Positions 34,374-44,426 of a DNA stretch of 64,000 bases are shown here, one piece after another; the first letter of the stretch is position 1; each line of letters begins with the position of its first letter. The stretch is from Ferruginibacter sp. (GTDB lineage: Bacteria; Bacteroidota; Bacteroidia; Chitinophagales; Chitinophagaceae). The position numbers and the translations under genes were made by a program. The notes below the pieces were generated by a model. It was not told where the DNA came from and made no database searches. It was given only the letters and a program-made list of their open reading frames with translations. The DNA lies in NCBI RefSeq assembly GCF_028288465.1, contig NZ_JAQBNR010000033.1, forward strand, positions 1 to 64,000. The letters run 5' to 3'.

Positions 34374-35849
34374 TTAAGCCAGGTACCGGGCAATCATATT
34401 CCCGTCGGCTGTCTCAAGCAGCGAGTTTCCAACAAGGAATTCATCTACTTTTTCAGCACAATCACGTCCTTCCTTTATCGCCCAAACTACCAGCGACTGC
34501 CCCCTGCGCATATCCCCTGCGGTAAAGATTTTACTAATATTAGATTGGTAATTTTTCTCCGAAGCCCTTACGTTGCCTCTTTCATCCAACTCAAGTTCCA
34601 GTTCTTTAATCAAACCTTCATGTTGCGGATGCACGAATCCCATTGCCAGCAAAGCCAGTTCACAGGGAACTTCCCTTTCACTTCCTTTAACTTCCACGAA
34701 TTGCGCCGGCCTGTGGTCAACGACTTTCCACTCTAAATCTACCAATACCAGCGACTTTAAATTACCTTTTTCATCACCAATAAATTCTTTGGTAGCAACC
34801 GCCCAATGGCGTTCACATCCCTCTTCATGTGAAGATGTGGTTTTTAACAACATAGGATAAGTAGGCCATGGCATTACCAGGCTGCGGGCCTCGGGTGGTT
34901 TGGGCAATAATTCAAACTGAGTCACAGAGGCAGCTCCATGCCGATTACTGGTTCCAACGCAGTCGCTGCCGGTATCTCCACCGCCGATAACAATCACATT
35001 TTTACCTGTAGCAAAAATATCCTTCTCATCGAAAGTTCTTTCGGCCACCCTTTTATTTTGTTGCTTTAAAAACTCCATGGCAAAGTGCACACCTTTATAG
35101 TGTCTGCCGGGAATAGGTAAATCTCTTGGTATGGTTGACCCTCCAGCCAACACTATTGCCTGGTATTCCCGTAATAAATCACTGATGCTGATATTTACAC
35201 CCACATTGGCATTACACTTAAAAATAATTCCTTCCTCTTCCATCAATTTTATCCTTCTGTCAATTACCCATTTCTCCAGTTTAAAATCGGGTATACCGTA
35301 TCGCAATAAACCGCCCGGCGCATCGTCGCGTTCAAAAACGGTTACGGTGTGTCCTGCAACATTTAGCTGGGCTGCTGCCGCCAAACCTGCCGGACCACTT
35401 CCAACAATAGCTACTTTTTTACCTGTGCGGGAAACCTGTTTGTGTGCTTTTACGAAACCTTTATCGAAAGCAATTTCAATAATATGCTTTTCAATTTCTT
35501 CAATCGTAATAGCTGGCTGATTAATTCCCAGCACACACGCTGCCTCACACGGCGCCGGGCAAATACGACCCGTAAACTCAGGAAAATTATTGGTGGAAGA
35601 TAGAATATCATAAGCCTCTTTCCAGCTTTTGCGATACACTGCATCATTAAACTCAGGTATTACATTGCCGAGCGGGCAACCATTGTGACAAAAAGGTACG
35701 CCACAATTCATGCACCTGCCTGACTGCTGATTTAATTTTTCCTCGGGAAATCTTTCTATAAATTCTTTATAGTCGTGCACACGTTCCTGAGCGGGGCGCT
35801 TGGCAGGAAGCTCTCTTGTAAACTCTAAAAAACCGGTTGGTTTGCCCAT
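34374..35849 (-). CDS. gltD: Glutamate synthase, small (beta) subunit
   Basis: The 491-residue flavoprotein transfers electrons from NADPH to the large subunit. The N-terminal Cys motif CMNCGVPFCHNGCPLGN (about 42-58) and GRICPAPCEAAC bind iron-sulfur clusters; the FAD site is VAIVGSGPAGLAAAAQL (about 148-164), and the NADPH site VIVIGGGDTGSDCVGTS. It follows gltB by 157 bp on the same strand, with a dispersed repeat in the gap, and is followed by a terminator. With GltB it makes two glutamates from 2-oxoglutarate and glutamine. Confidence 0.96.
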   Translation of the reverse strand: MGKPTGFLEFTRELPAKRPAQERVHDYKEFIERFPEEKLNQQSGRCMNCGVPFCHNGCPLGNVIPEFNDAVYRKSWKEAYDILSSTNNFPEFTGRICPAPCEAACVLGINQPAITIEEIEKHIIEIAFDKGFVKAHKQVSRTGKKVAIVGSGPAGLAAAAQLNVAGHTVTVFERDDAPGGLLRYGIPDFKLEKWVIDRRIKLMEEEGIIFKCNANVGVNISISDLLREYQAIVLAGGSTIPRDLPIPGRHYKGVHFAMEFLKQQNKRVAERTFDEKDIFATGKNVIVIGGGDTGSDCVGTSNRHGAASVTQFELLPKPPEARSLVMPWPTYPMLLKTTSSHEEGCERHWAVATKEFIGDEKGNLKSLVLVDLEWKVVDHRPAQFVEVKGSEREVPCELALLAMGFVHPQHEGLIKELELELDERGNVRASEKNYQSNISKIFTAGDMRRGQSLVVWAIKEGRDCAEKVDEFLVGNSLLETADGNMIARYLA

Positions 35850-35917
35850 TGTATTATTTGTTTTTCAGTTAATTATTTTTTTCGTGCCGTAATTATTGTC
35901 CCGGCATTTTTGCTCTT

Positions 35918-35972
35918 TGCATCGGCGGTGGCGTCGCAGCCGATAGCTATCTGCTCTTGTGCATTTTATTCG
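35918..35972 (+). repeat. Dispersed intergenic repeat copy A (between gltB and gltD)
   Basis: Contains AGCCGATAGCTATCTGCT followed by CTTGTGC, almost identical to the copy between leuA and leuB. One base breaks the palindrome here. It is related to the copies in the ilvC-ilvN and rpoA-rpsD gaps. Confidence 0.55.
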
Positions 35973-36006
35973 TATCGGCTTTTACCAAAGCGGAGAAGGT
36001 TACCTT

Positions 36007-39000
36007 CTATTTGAGTTTCTCTTCAACAGCTGCAGCGGAAATTTTAGCCAGTGCTTTTTTATAGTCTTTTGGAAATACCTTGATGAAATTCTTCAGCTGG
36101 TTTTCAAAATCATCCAGCACAAATTTGGCAACAGTACTTTTTGTAAATTGGTAATGATTGCTGACTAATTGGTTTAATTCCGCTTTATCTGCTTCACCAA
36201 CCGGGTCAAGATCCACCATTTCCTTATTGCAGTTAACATCAAAGTTTCCTTTTACGTCATACACATAAGCAATACCACCACTCATACCAGCAGCAAAATT
36301 TCTTCCGGTATTTCCCAGCACTACTACTCTTCCACCTGTCATGTATTCACATCCGTGATCACCCACGCCTTCCACAACGGCTGTGGCACCTGAGTTACGC
36401 ACCGCGAAACGCTCACCTGCTTTTCCACGGATATATGCTTCACCCGACGTAGCTCCATAAAATGCCACATTGCCAATTATAATATTGTCTTCCGGAACAA
36501 ACCTCGCTTTAGCCGAAGGATAAATAATCAACTTGGCTCCGCTCAAACCTTTACCAAAATAATCATTGGCATCGCCTTCCAGTTCCATTGTTACACCTTT
36601 TGTATTAAAAGCTGCAAAACTTTGTCCTGCTGTGCCTTTAAATTTAAAGTGAATGGTGTCGTCGGGTAAACCGGCACCTTTGTATTTTTTTGAAATTTCA
36701 TTGCTTAAAATTGTTCCCGTTGTCCTGTCGATATTTTTGATATCAAAACTGGCGGTTACTTTTTCAAGCTTGTCCAATGCAGGTTGGGCAGCTGCCAGTA
36801 ATTTCCAGTCAAGCACATTATCCATTTCATGATCCTGGCTTTCTTTATTATACAAGCCCGTGTAAATGGAGGCGGGTTCTTTGTATAAAATTGGTGACAA
36901 GTCCAGTTTGCTGTATTTCCAGTGTGTAATGTCTGGCCTTGTTTCCAAACAATCAACCTGGCCCACCATTTCGTTGATGGTTCTGAAGCCAAGCTGCGCC
37001 ATGATCTCTCTTAATTCTTCTGTTAAAAATTTAAACAGGTTCACTACATATTCAGCATCACCGGTAAAACGCTCACGCAATTTTGGATCTTGTGTAGCCA
37101 CACCTACGGGACAAGTATTCAGATGACACTTGCGCATCATGATACAGCCTTCGGTAACCAGCGCCGCCGTTGCAACCCCCCACTCTTCTGCTCCCAATAA
37201 AGTTGCGATTGCTATATCACGACCGGTTTTTAATTGCCCGTCGGTTTGTAAAACCACCCTGCTGCGTAATTTATTTTTTACCAAAGTCTGGTGCGCTTCT
37301 GCAAGTCCCAGCTCCCATGGCAAGCCTGCATGTTTGATAGAACTGATAGGCGAAGCGCCGGTTCCGCCGTCGTTGCCGGCTATCAAGACCACATCTGCTT
37401 TAGCTTTGGCAACACCCGCTGCAATAGTACCTACACCCGCTTTTGACACCAGTTTTACATTGATGCGTGCAGCCCTGTTGGCATTTTTTAAATCGAATAT
37501 CAGCTGGGCCAAATCTTCAATAGAATAAATATCGTGATGCGGTGGAGGAGAAATCAATCCAACACCAGGTGTTGCGTGACGCACTCTTCCTATCCAGTCA
37601 TCTACTTTATGACCAGGCAACTGGCCACCTTCGCCAGGCTTCGCCCCCTGTGCCATTTTTATCTGCAATTCATCCGCCTCTGTTAAATAATAACTTGTAA
37701 CGCCGAACCTTGCCGAAGCAACCTGCTTGATGGCACTCCGCATCAGGTCACCGTTGGCAGCTGGTTTATAACGCATTTCGTCTTCACCACCTTCGCCCGT
37801 ATTACTCTTTCCTCCCAAACGGTTCATGGCAATAGCCAGCGTGCTATGTGCTTCATGAGAAATAGATCCAAAACTCATGGCGCCGGTTGCAAAACGTTTC
37901 CATATTCCTTCTGCTGGTTCTACTTCATCTATTGAAATGGGTGCACGGTGAAAATTAAATTGAAACAAACTCCGCAGCGTGCAAGCTTTATCACCCTGGT
38001 CATTTACCAGTTTTGAATACTTTTTAAACGTAGCATAATCATTCATCCTGGTCGAATATTGCAACAGGTGAATCGTCTGGGGATTGAATAAATGAAACTC
38101 TCCCTTACGCTTCCACTGGTACAATCCGCCTACAGGTAAACGGTCAACCGGTATTTCTTTTTTGCTGAATGCAAATGCATGCTTAGCTAAATTTTCTTTG
38201 GCTATTTCATCCAGTCCCATCCCTTCAATGCGGGAAATAGCACCAGTAAAATATTTATCTACAACAGACCTGTTTAGACCAATGATCTCAAATATTTGTG
38301 CACCCTGGTAGGACTGCAAAGTAGAAATGCCCATTTTGGAGAACACTTTCAACAAACCATCATTAACCGCCTTGGTATAATTCTTTTTAAGATAATCTGA
38401 ATCCAGGTCAGTAACCAGCTTGCCGCTGATCTTCATGTCCCGGATGCTGGATAAAGCCAGGTAAGGGTTAATAGCAGTTGCTCCAAACCCCAGCAGGCAG
38501 GCAAAATGATGCACTTCCCAAACATCGCCCGCTTCTACAACAATACCAACCTGTCCTCTTAAACCTTTACGGATCAGATGGTGGTGAACGGCAGCTGTAG
38601 CAAGTAAAGAAGGGATGGGTGCATGATCTGAATCTATAGAACGATCAGTTAATATCAATACCTCAAAACCATCCTCGGCTGCATCTACGGCATAACGACA
38701 AATTCTTGCCAACGCCTTTTTCATCGAATCCGGTTTGCCATCTGCCCGATAATACATCTGCAAAGTCTTCGCCTGGAACACTCCGGTATCAATACTCCTG
38801 ATTTTTTCCAGCTCAAAATTGGATAGCACCGGGTGTTGCAATGCCACCGTGTGACAAGCCAAAGGATCTTCATTCAATAAATTGCCATTGTTGCCAACAA
38901 AGGTCGCAAGAGACATCACTAATCTTTCACGAATAGGATCAATCGGCGGATTGGTAACCTGCGCAAACAATTGCTTGAAGTAAGAACTCAAATGCTGAGG

Positions 39001-40590
39001 CTGATCGCTTAATACAGCCAGCGGCACATCCGTGCCCATGGAACCGATCGGCTCTTTTCCTTCCAGCGCCATTGGAGCAATGATAGTATCCAGATCTTCT
39101 GTTGTATATCCAAAAGCTTTCTGGTATTTAAACACCTGGTCGCTGCCTAAGTGGGTAAACATTACCCTTGGTTCGGGCAGCTCTTCCAGCCTGATTTTAT
39201 ATTTATTCAACCACTCGCCATAAGGCTTTTGTGAGCAGATACCTTTCTTCAATTCTTCATCGCTGATGATACGGCCCTGCTCCATATCTACTACAAACAT
39301 TTTACCCGGTTGTAATCTTCCGTTTTCGATGATGATGGAAGGATCAACAGGCAATGCCCCTGTTTCAGATGCCATGATAACACGGTCATCATTGGTAACA
39401 CAATACCTGGATGGACGCAAGCCATTTCTGTCTAAAGTAGCGCCGATGATTTTTCCGTCTGTAAAAGAAATAGAAGCAGGTCCATCCCATGGCTCCATCA
39501 TGGATGCATGATATTCATAAAAAGCTTTTCTTACAGGATCCATTTTATCATCGCCATCCCAGGCTTCTGGTATCAGCATCATCATCACATGTGGCAATGA
39601 CCTTCCTGTCAGTGTCAGCAATTCTATCATGTTATCCAAACAGGCAGAGTCTGATTGCATACTGGTAACCACCGGCAGCAACATTTCCATTTCTTCTTTA
39701 CTAAAATAAGGAGATACAAAACCTGTTTCACTTGCCTTTAACCAGTTCAAATTTCCCTGCAATGTGTTGATCTCGCCATTGTGTGCAATGTAGCGGAACG
39801 GCTGCGCCAGTTTCCAGGAAGGAAAGGTATTGGTTGCAAAACGGGAGTGTACCAGCCCAAAGGCAGATACAACCCTTTTGTTATTAAGATCAGGGAAATA
39901 ATTGCGTACCTGGCGGCTGGTGAGCTGGCCTTTGTACACGATGGTTTTATATGAAAGCGATGCGATGTAAAAACCAATGGCATCCTGCCTTACGGTATTG
40001 AATATTGTGTGACTTGTATAATTACGCAGTACAAATAATTTCCTTTCGAAGTCCAATGGATTGGTAATATGATCGGGGCAAGCGATAAAAACCTGTTCCA
40101 TCACCGGCTCAACCGATAATGCTGTCGGACCGATGCCCGATGTATTTACCGGAACACTTCTGTAAGTCAATATTTCCAACCCCAGTTTTTCTGCAGCCCT
40201 GTTAAATATATCGCGGCATTCTTCCCTGAGTTTTATTTCTTTTGGAAAAAATATAACGCCTACACCGTACTTGCCAAAGGATGGCAAATGAACGCCCAGC
40301 TTTACACATTCATCAAAGAAAAACTCATGCGGTATCTGGATGAAAATACCTGCCCCGTCGCCGGTATTGGTTTCGCAACCGCAGGCACCCCGATGCTCCA
40401 TATTTTCTAAAATGGTTAATGCATCTGAAATGTGCTGGTGACTTTTGTTGCCTTTGATATTGGCAACAAACCCGATACCGCAGGCATCATGCTCAAACTG
40501 AGGATCGTACAATCCCCTGTTTGCTGCAGTGGAGATATTCAACGATTCGTTGTTTGTTTGAGGCGTTTTAGTAGTTGCAGTTTTGTTCAT
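36007..40590 (-). CDS. gltB: Glutamate synthase, large (alpha) subunit
   Basis: The 1527-residue product matches the NADPH-dependent large subunit. A short propeptide precedes DACGIGFVANIKG, whose Cys is the N-terminal glutaminase nucleophile after processing. HRGACGCETNTGDGAGI supports the amidotransferase domain. The FMN synthase domain includes GEGGEDEMRYKP and KPGEGGQLPGHKV, and the iron-sulfur motif is CIMMRKCHLNTCPVGVA. The C-terminal beta-helix (GXGXG) domain shows TGGRVVVLGNTGRNFAAGMSGG. It transfers ammonia from glutamine to 2-oxoglutarate. It follows ilvA in the same direction after a weak hairpin, and gltD comes next. Confidence 0.97.
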   Translation of the reverse strand: MNKTATTKTPQTNNESLNISTAANRGLYDPQFEHDACGIGFVANIKGNKSHQHISDALTILENMEHRGACGCETNTGDGAGIFIQIPHEFFFDECVKLGVHLPSFGKYGVGVIFFPKEIKLREECRDIFNRAAEKLGLEILTYRSVPVNTSGIGPTALSVEPVMEQVFIACPDHITNPLDFERKLFVLRNYTSHTIFNTVRQDAIGFYIASLSYKTIVYKGQLTSRQVRNYFPDLNNKRVVSAFGLVHSRFATNTFPSWKLAQPFRYIAHNGEINTLQGNLNWLKASETGFVSPYFSKEEMEMLLPVVTSMQSDSACLDNMIELLTLTGRSLPHVMMMLIPEAWDGDDKMDPVRKAFYEYHASMMEPWDGPASISFTDGKIIGATLDRNGLRPSRYCVTNDDRVIMASETGALPVDPSIIIENGRLQPGKMFVVDMEQGRIISDEELKKGICSQKPYGEWLNKYKIRLEELPEPRVMFTHLGSDQVFKYQKAFGYTTEDLDTIIAPMALEGKEPIGSMGTDVPLAVLSDQPQHLSSYFKQLFAQVTNPPIDPIRERLVMSLATFVGNNGNLLNEDPLACHTVALQHPVLSNFELEKIRSIDTGVFQAKTLQMYYRADGKPDSMKKALARICRYAVDAAEDGFEVLILTDRSIDSDHAPIPSLLATAAVHHHLIRKGLRGQVGIVVEAGDVWEVHHFACLLGFGATAINPYLALSSIRDMKISGKLVTDLDSDYLKKNYTKAVNDGLLKVFSKMGISTLQSYQGAQIFEIIGLNRSVVDKYFTGAISRIEGMGLDEIAKENLAKHAFAFSKKEIPVDRLPVGGLYQWKRKGEFHLFNPQTIHLLQYSTRMNDYATFKKYSKLVNDQGDKACTLRSLFQFNFHRAPISIDEVEPAEGIWKRFATGAMSFGSISHEAHSTLAIAMNRLGGKSNTGEGGEDEMRYKPAANGDLMRSAIKQVASARFGVTSYYLTEADELQIKMAQGAKPGEGGQLPGHKVDDWIGRVRHATPGVGLISPPPHHDIYSIEDLAQLIFDLKNANRAARINVKLVSKAGVGTIAAGVAKAKADVVLIAGNDGGTGASPISSIKHAGLPWELGLAEAHQTLVKNKLRSRVVLQTDGQLKTGRDIAIATLLGAEEWGVATAALVTEGCIMMRKCHLNTCPVGVATQDPKLRERFTGDAEYVVNLFKFLTEELREIMAQLGFRTINEMVGQVDCLETRPDITHWKYSKLDLSPILYKEPASIYTGLYNKESQDHEMDNVLDWKLLAAAQPALDKLEKVTASFDIKNIDRTTGTILSNEISKKYKGAGLPDDTIHFKFKGTAGQSFAAFNTKGVTMELEGDANDYFGKGLSGAKLIIYPSAKARFVPEDNIIIGNVAFYGATSGEAYIRGKAGERFAVRNSGATAVVEGVGDHGCEYMTGGRVVVLGNTGRNFAAGMSGGIAYVYDVKGNFDVNCNKEMVDLDPVGEADKAELNQLVSNHYQFTKSTVAKFVLDDFENQLKNFIKVFPKDYKKALAKISAAAVEEKLK

Positions 40591-40620
40591 CTAATCGAAA
40601 TTTTTTTAGTAAAAAATAGC

Positions 40621-40642
40621 AATTCATTTTTTGTAATGAATT
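40621..40642 (-). terminator. Weak AT-rich hairpin after ilvA
   Basis: AATTCATT and AATGAATT form an 8-bp A/T stem, followed on the minus strand by a T-rich stretch, 28 bp past the ilvA stop. It may be a weak terminator or only a chance palindrome. Confidence 0.35.
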
Positions 40643-40669
40643 CATTTGGCAGCAGCAATCGTATGTTTT

Positions 40670-42016
40670 TTATACCAGGTATCCGTACAGGTTATCATCC
40701 TTCTTCAATTCCGTAAAGTTGACCTGGTATTTATTTAAATTTTGTAACAGCACATGGTAATCAGCTTTGTCTTTTAACTCAATACCTACCAATGCCGGTC
40801 CTGTTTCCTTATTGTGTTTTTGCATGTATTCAAAACGGGTGATATCATCATTTTCACCCAGCACAAAATTTACAAATTCTTTCAGCGCACCTGGCCTTTG
40901 TGCAAACCTGATTAAAAAATAATGCTTCAATCCTTCATATTGCAGGGAACGTTCTTTTATTTCCTGCATGCGGTCAATATCATTGTTTCCACCACTTAAT
41001 ATACAAACTACATTCTTCCCTTTTATCTCATCTGCATAAGCATCCAGGGCGGCGATAGACAATGTGCCAGCGGGCTCAGCAACAATTGCATCCTCGCCAT
41101 ACAATTTCAAAATGGTGGTACAAACCTTTCCTTCCGGCACCAAATGTATCTCCCGCAACACCTCTTTACAAATAGCAAAGGTAAGATCTCCGACGGTTTT
41201 TACCGCAGCCCCGTCTACAAAACGATCAATGCTGTCAAGGGTTACAGGCTTACCGGCCTTAAAAGATTCAAACATGGCGGGTGCACCCTCCGGTTCAACG
41301 CCAATTAAAATCGTTTCCGGCGACGCGGTTTTAAAATAGCTTCCAACACCTGCACCTAATCCGCCACCACCAACCGGCATAAATAAATAATCTATTTGTG
41401 GCTGTTCTTCAAGTATTTCCAATCCTACCGTACCCTGACCTTCAATAATTTTATAATCATCAAATGGCGGAATAAAAGTCATCCCGTTTTGAAGCGTATA
41501 TTTTTTTGCAGCCACGGCACAGTCATCAAATGTGTCGCCCACCAGTTTCACTTCAATCCATTCTTCGCCAAACATTTTTGTTTGACTTATTTTTTGATTG
41601 GGCGTAACCACCGGCATAAACACCACGCCTTTTACCTGCAATTTTTTACAACCATAAGCAAAGCCTTGTGCGTGATTGCCGGCACTGGCACAAACTACGC
41701 CCTGTTGCAATTGTGCTTCCGGCAAACTGCTCATCATATTGTAAGCGCCCCTCAATTTATAAGAGCGCACCACCTGTAAATCCTCTCTCTTTAAAAAAAT
41801 AGTACAATCATATTTTTTTGAAAGATTGGCATTATAAGTCAGTGGTGTTTTGCTTACAATATTTTTAAGACGTTCTGCAGCAGCAGGGATATCGGGCATC
41901 TTCCCCCCATCCCCTAAAGGGGGGGCATTTGGAGAGTCTGCCTTATCTTCCCTCCTCAAATTTTTGTCGAGCCCAACAAAAGCATCAGTTTCTCTATTTT
42001 CAAAAATTGTGTTCAC
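40670..42016 (-). CDS. ilvA: Threonine ammonia-lyase (deaminase), biosynthetic
   Basis: The 448-residue PLP enzyme makes 2-oxobutyrate from threonine, the first isoleucine step. The PLP-lysine motif FLKREDLQVVRSYKLRGAYN, CASAGNHAQGFAYGCK and the glycine loop VGGGGLGAGVG are clear. One ACT-like C-terminal region (about 360-448) gives allosteric control; the E. coli enzyme has two. The first ~40 codons look unlike the family and include a dispersed C-rich repeat, so translation may really begin at Met40 (MPDIPAAAERLKNIV), at 41899. It follows ilvC by 74 bp on the same strand. Confidence 0.94.
   Translation of the reverse strand: MNTIFENRETDAFVGLDKNLRREDKADSPNAPPLGDGGKMPDIPAAAERLKNIVSKTPLTYNANLSKKYDCTIFLKREDLQVVRSYKLRGAYNMMSSLPEAQLQQGVVCASAGNHAQGFAYGCKKLQVKGVVFMPVVTPNQKISQTKMFGEEWIEVKLVGDTFDDCAVAAKKYTLQNGMTFIPPFDDYKIIEGQGTVGLEILEEQPQIDYLFMPVGGGGLGAGVGSYFKTASPETILIGVEPEGAPAMFESFKAGKPVTLDSIDRFVDGAAVKTVGDLTFAICKEVLREIHLVPEGKVCTTILKLYGEDAIVAEPAGTLSIAALDAYADEIKGKNVVCILSGGNNDIDRMQEIKERSLQYEGLKHYFLIRFAQRPGALKEFVNFVLGENDDITRFEYMQKHNKETGPALVGIELKDKADYHVLLQNLNKYQVNFTELKKDDNLYGYLV
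41904..41934. repeat. Dispersed hairpin repeat (CCCC-TAAA-GGGG type), copy 1, in the 5' part of ilvA
   Basis: CCCCCATCCCCTAAAGGGG followed by GCATTTGGAG. A sibling with the same order lies just upstream of ilvC. Both fold into CCCC/GGGG hairpins. The frame through it is open, so it becomes amino acids DSPNAPPLGDGG of the ilvA ORF. Confidence 0.65.
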
Positions 42017-42090
42017 TTATCTTGTTCCTCTATTTTCTTTATTGTTTTCTTTTTAAATCTTCCCCAAAAAGTGTAAGCTTTGAATTGGAC

Positions 42091-43575
42091 TTAAGCAACT
42101 GTATTAATCGTTTTCATCTCAGTCATCGCCTGCCTTAATTCAGCGCCGATGGATTCAATTGGATGATAGCGGATAATTTCATTTACCGCGATGATCACTT
42201 TATTGTCAACACCTGCATCAATGCCATCATTAAAGTTTTTTCCAATCAGGTTGGTATCTACTGTCTTCATAAAATCAGCCAGCAATGGTTTGCAGGCATG
42301 ATCGAATAAATAACAGCCATACTCTGCCGTATCAGAAATAACCCTGTTCATTTCAAATAATTTTTTACGGGCAATGGTGTTTGCAATCAATGGCGTTTCA
42401 TGCAGTGATTCATAATAAGCAGATTCTTCTTTAATGCCTGATTCAACCATCGTTTCAAAAGCCAGTTCAACACCCGCTCTTACAAAAGCTACCATCAATA
42501 ATCCGTTATCAAAATATTCCTGTTCTGCAATTTTATATACAGTAGGTGCGGTTTTTTCAAAAGCAGTTTCGCCGGTAGCCGCTCTCCAGGTCAATAAATT
42601 CTTATCGCCATTGGCCCAGTCTTCCATCATTGTTTTAGAAAACTCGCCACTCATAATATCATCCTGGTGCTTTTGAAACAGCGGACGCATGATATCTTTC
42701 AGTTGTTCAGAAATTTCGAACGCCTTAATTTTTGCAGGGTTTGACAACCTGTCCATCATTGCAGTGATACCGCCTTGTTTCAAAGCTTCGGTAACAACTT
42801 CCCAGCCATATTGAATTAATTTAGCAGCATAAGCTTTATCAATTCCTTTCTCAATCATTTTATCAAAACTCAGGATAGAACCGGTTTGCAGCAAACCACA
42901 AAGAATGGTTTGCTCGCCCATCAAATCTGATTTTACTTCAGCTACAAAAGACGATTTTAAAACACCAGCCTTGTGACCGCCTGTTGCAACCGCATACGCC
43001 TTTGCATAATCCCAGCCTTTACCTTCGGGATCATTTTCAGGATGCACCGCAATCAAAGTAGGCACACCAAAACCTCTTTTATATTCTTCTCTCACTTCCG
43101 TACCCGGGCACTTTGGAGCTACCATGATAACAGTAATATCTTTCCTGATTTGCATACCTTCTTCTACAATATTAAAACCATGAGAGTACGATAAAGTGGC
43201 TCCCTGTTTCATCAATGGCATGATGGCGCTTACTACCGCTGTATGTTGTTTATCTGGTGTCAGGTTAATCACTAAATCCGCAGTTGGAATCAATTCTTCA
43301 TAAGTACCTACTGTAAACCCGTTTTCAGTAGCACTTTTCCATGATTGTCTTTTTGCATCAATAGCTTCCTGCCTTAATGTATAAGAAATATCAAGGCCAC
43401 TATCCCTCATATTCAATCCCTGGTTTAAGCCCTGGGCGCCGCATCCTACTATCACTATCTTTTTACCTTTCAATTCATTTACGCCGTCTGTAAATTCGCT
43501 TTTGTCCATAAACTCACATACCCCTAACTGATTTAATTTTTCTCTTAGCGATAATGTGTTAAAGTAATTAGCCAT
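42091..43575 (-). CDS. ilvC: Ketol-acid reductoisomerase, class II (long form)
   Basis: The 494-residue length matches the long class II form (E. coli type). It reduces and isomerises acetolactate or acetohydroxybutyrate with NADPH. The nucleotide site [31 protein letters not shown] (about 36-66) is clear, and the metal/substrate segment [21 protein letters not shown] follows. The C-terminal duplicated knotted domain explains the length. It is 225 bp after ilvN, with two repeats in the gap, and 74 bp before ilvA. Confidence 0.97.
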   Translation of the reverse strand: MANYFNTLSLREKLNQLGVCEFMDKSEFTDGVNELKGKKIVIVGCGAQGLNQGLNMRDSGLDISYTLRQEAIDAKRQSWKSATENGFTVGTYEELIPTADLVINLTPDKQHTAVVSAIMPLMKQGATLSYSHGFNIVEEGMQIRKDITVIMVAPKCPGTEVREEYKRGFGVPTLIAVHPENDPEGKGWDYAKAYAVATGGHKAGVLKSSFVAEVKSDLMGEQTILCGLLQTGSILSFDKMIEKGIDKAYAAKLIQYGWEVVTEALKQGGITAMMDRLSNPAKIKAFEISEQLKDIMRPLFQKHQDDIMSGEFSKTMMEDWANGDKNLLTWRAATGETAFEKTAPTVYKIAEQEYFDNGLLMVAFVRAGVELAFETMVESGIKEESAYYESLHETPLIANTIARKKLFEMNRVISDTAEYGCYLFDHACKPLLADFMKTVDTNLIGKNFNDGIDAGVDNKVIIAVNEIIRYHPIESIGAELRQAMTEMKTINTVA

Positions 43576-43591
43576 TGTTGTTTGTTGTTTG

Positions 43592-43620
43592 CCCCCATCC
43601 CCGAAAGGGGTTTTATGGAG
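43592..43620. repeat. Dispersed hairpin repeat (CCCC-GAAA-GGGG type), copy 2, upstream of ilvC
   Basis: CCCCCATCCCCGAAAGGGG then TTTTATGGAG, the same arrangement as the copy inside the 5' part of ilvA. The fold is a short GC-rich hairpin in the ilvN-ilvC gap. Confidence 0.6.
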
Positions 43621-43680
43621 TGTTAATAATTATTATTACTATCGTTTTTTATTTCAAATATTATTCATCCGGTATTTGTG

Positions 43681-43726
43681 TTTCATGGCATCAGCGTTGT
43701 GTCACTCCCGTGTACCATTTCAGCTT
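43681..43726 (+). repeat. Dispersed intergenic repeat copy B (ilvN-ilvC gap)
   Basis: GCATCAGCGTTGTGTCACTC followed by CCGTGTACC. It shares GTTGTGTCACTC and a TGTAC end with the copy between rpoA and rpsD. Confidence 0.5.
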
Positions 43727-43800
43727 TTTGGTACGCTTCATCAATTCAAAACAATTTTCAATCACACAACTTATCAACCTTGCCGCAGCAGAGGCTGGTC

Positions 43801-44388
43801 TTACATGCTGAATACTTCGTCCTGCTGATTCAGGAATTCATTTTCTATCACTTCTTCACCAGGTTCTCTTTGCTCAAATTCTTTCAGCTTTTCATGAAAA
43901 CCATGACTTTCTTTTATAATCGCAATTCTTGCACTGCGGACGAATTCTATCAATCCATAAGGCTCAAGCGCTTTAATCAGTTTATTCGTTTCTTCCCGGT
44001 GACCAGTTGTTTCAAAAACGGTAAAATCTTTACGGATGGCAATCGCCCTGGCGCCACATTCCCTTAACAACCTTTCTACTTTTACCTTCTCAGCAATTTC
44101 ATCTGTTGATACCTTATATAAAGCCATTTCCTGCCAAACCACTTCATCGTTGGTGTTGAAATAGGCTTTTAAAACCTCTACCTGCTTTTCAATTTGCCTG
44201 CACACTTTTCTTACTACTTCTTCTGTTTCGTCTATCACAATTGTAAAGCGGTGAATGCCTTCAATTTCTGAAGGAGAAGTGTTCATGCTATCAATATTAA
44301 TTTTCCTTCTTGAAAAAATAATGGCGATACGGTTGAGTAAACCTATCTGGTTTTCGGTGTAAACGGTGATCGTAAATTCCTGTTTCAT
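43801..44388 (-). CDS. ilvN: Acetolactate synthase, small regulatory subunit
   Basis: The 195-residue product starts with an ACT domain (MKQEFTITVYTENQIGLLNRI, about residues 1-75), then the C-terminal ALS_ss domain (EMALYKVSTDEIAEKVKVERLL...DFTVFETTGHREETNKLIKALEPYG). Its likely job is feedback control (usually valine) and activation of the large subunit. It is unusual that two unrelated genes lie between it and ilvB. It is 225 bp before ilvC, with dispersed repeats in the gap, and 38 bp after the methyltransferase gene. Confidence 0.95.
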   Translation of the reverse strand: MKQEFTITVYTENQIGLLNRIAIIFSRRKINIDSMNTSPSEIEGIHRFTIVIDETEEVVRKVCRQIEKQVEVLKAYFNTNDEVVWQEMALYKVSTDEIAEKVKVERLLRECGARAIAIRKDFTVFETTGHREETNKLIKALEPYGLIEFVRSARIAIIKESHGFHEKLKEFEQREPGEEVIENEFLNQQDEVFSM

Positions 44389-44426
44389 ATTTATCCTGTT
44401 GCGGTGTTGACCGGATGATGAAAAAT

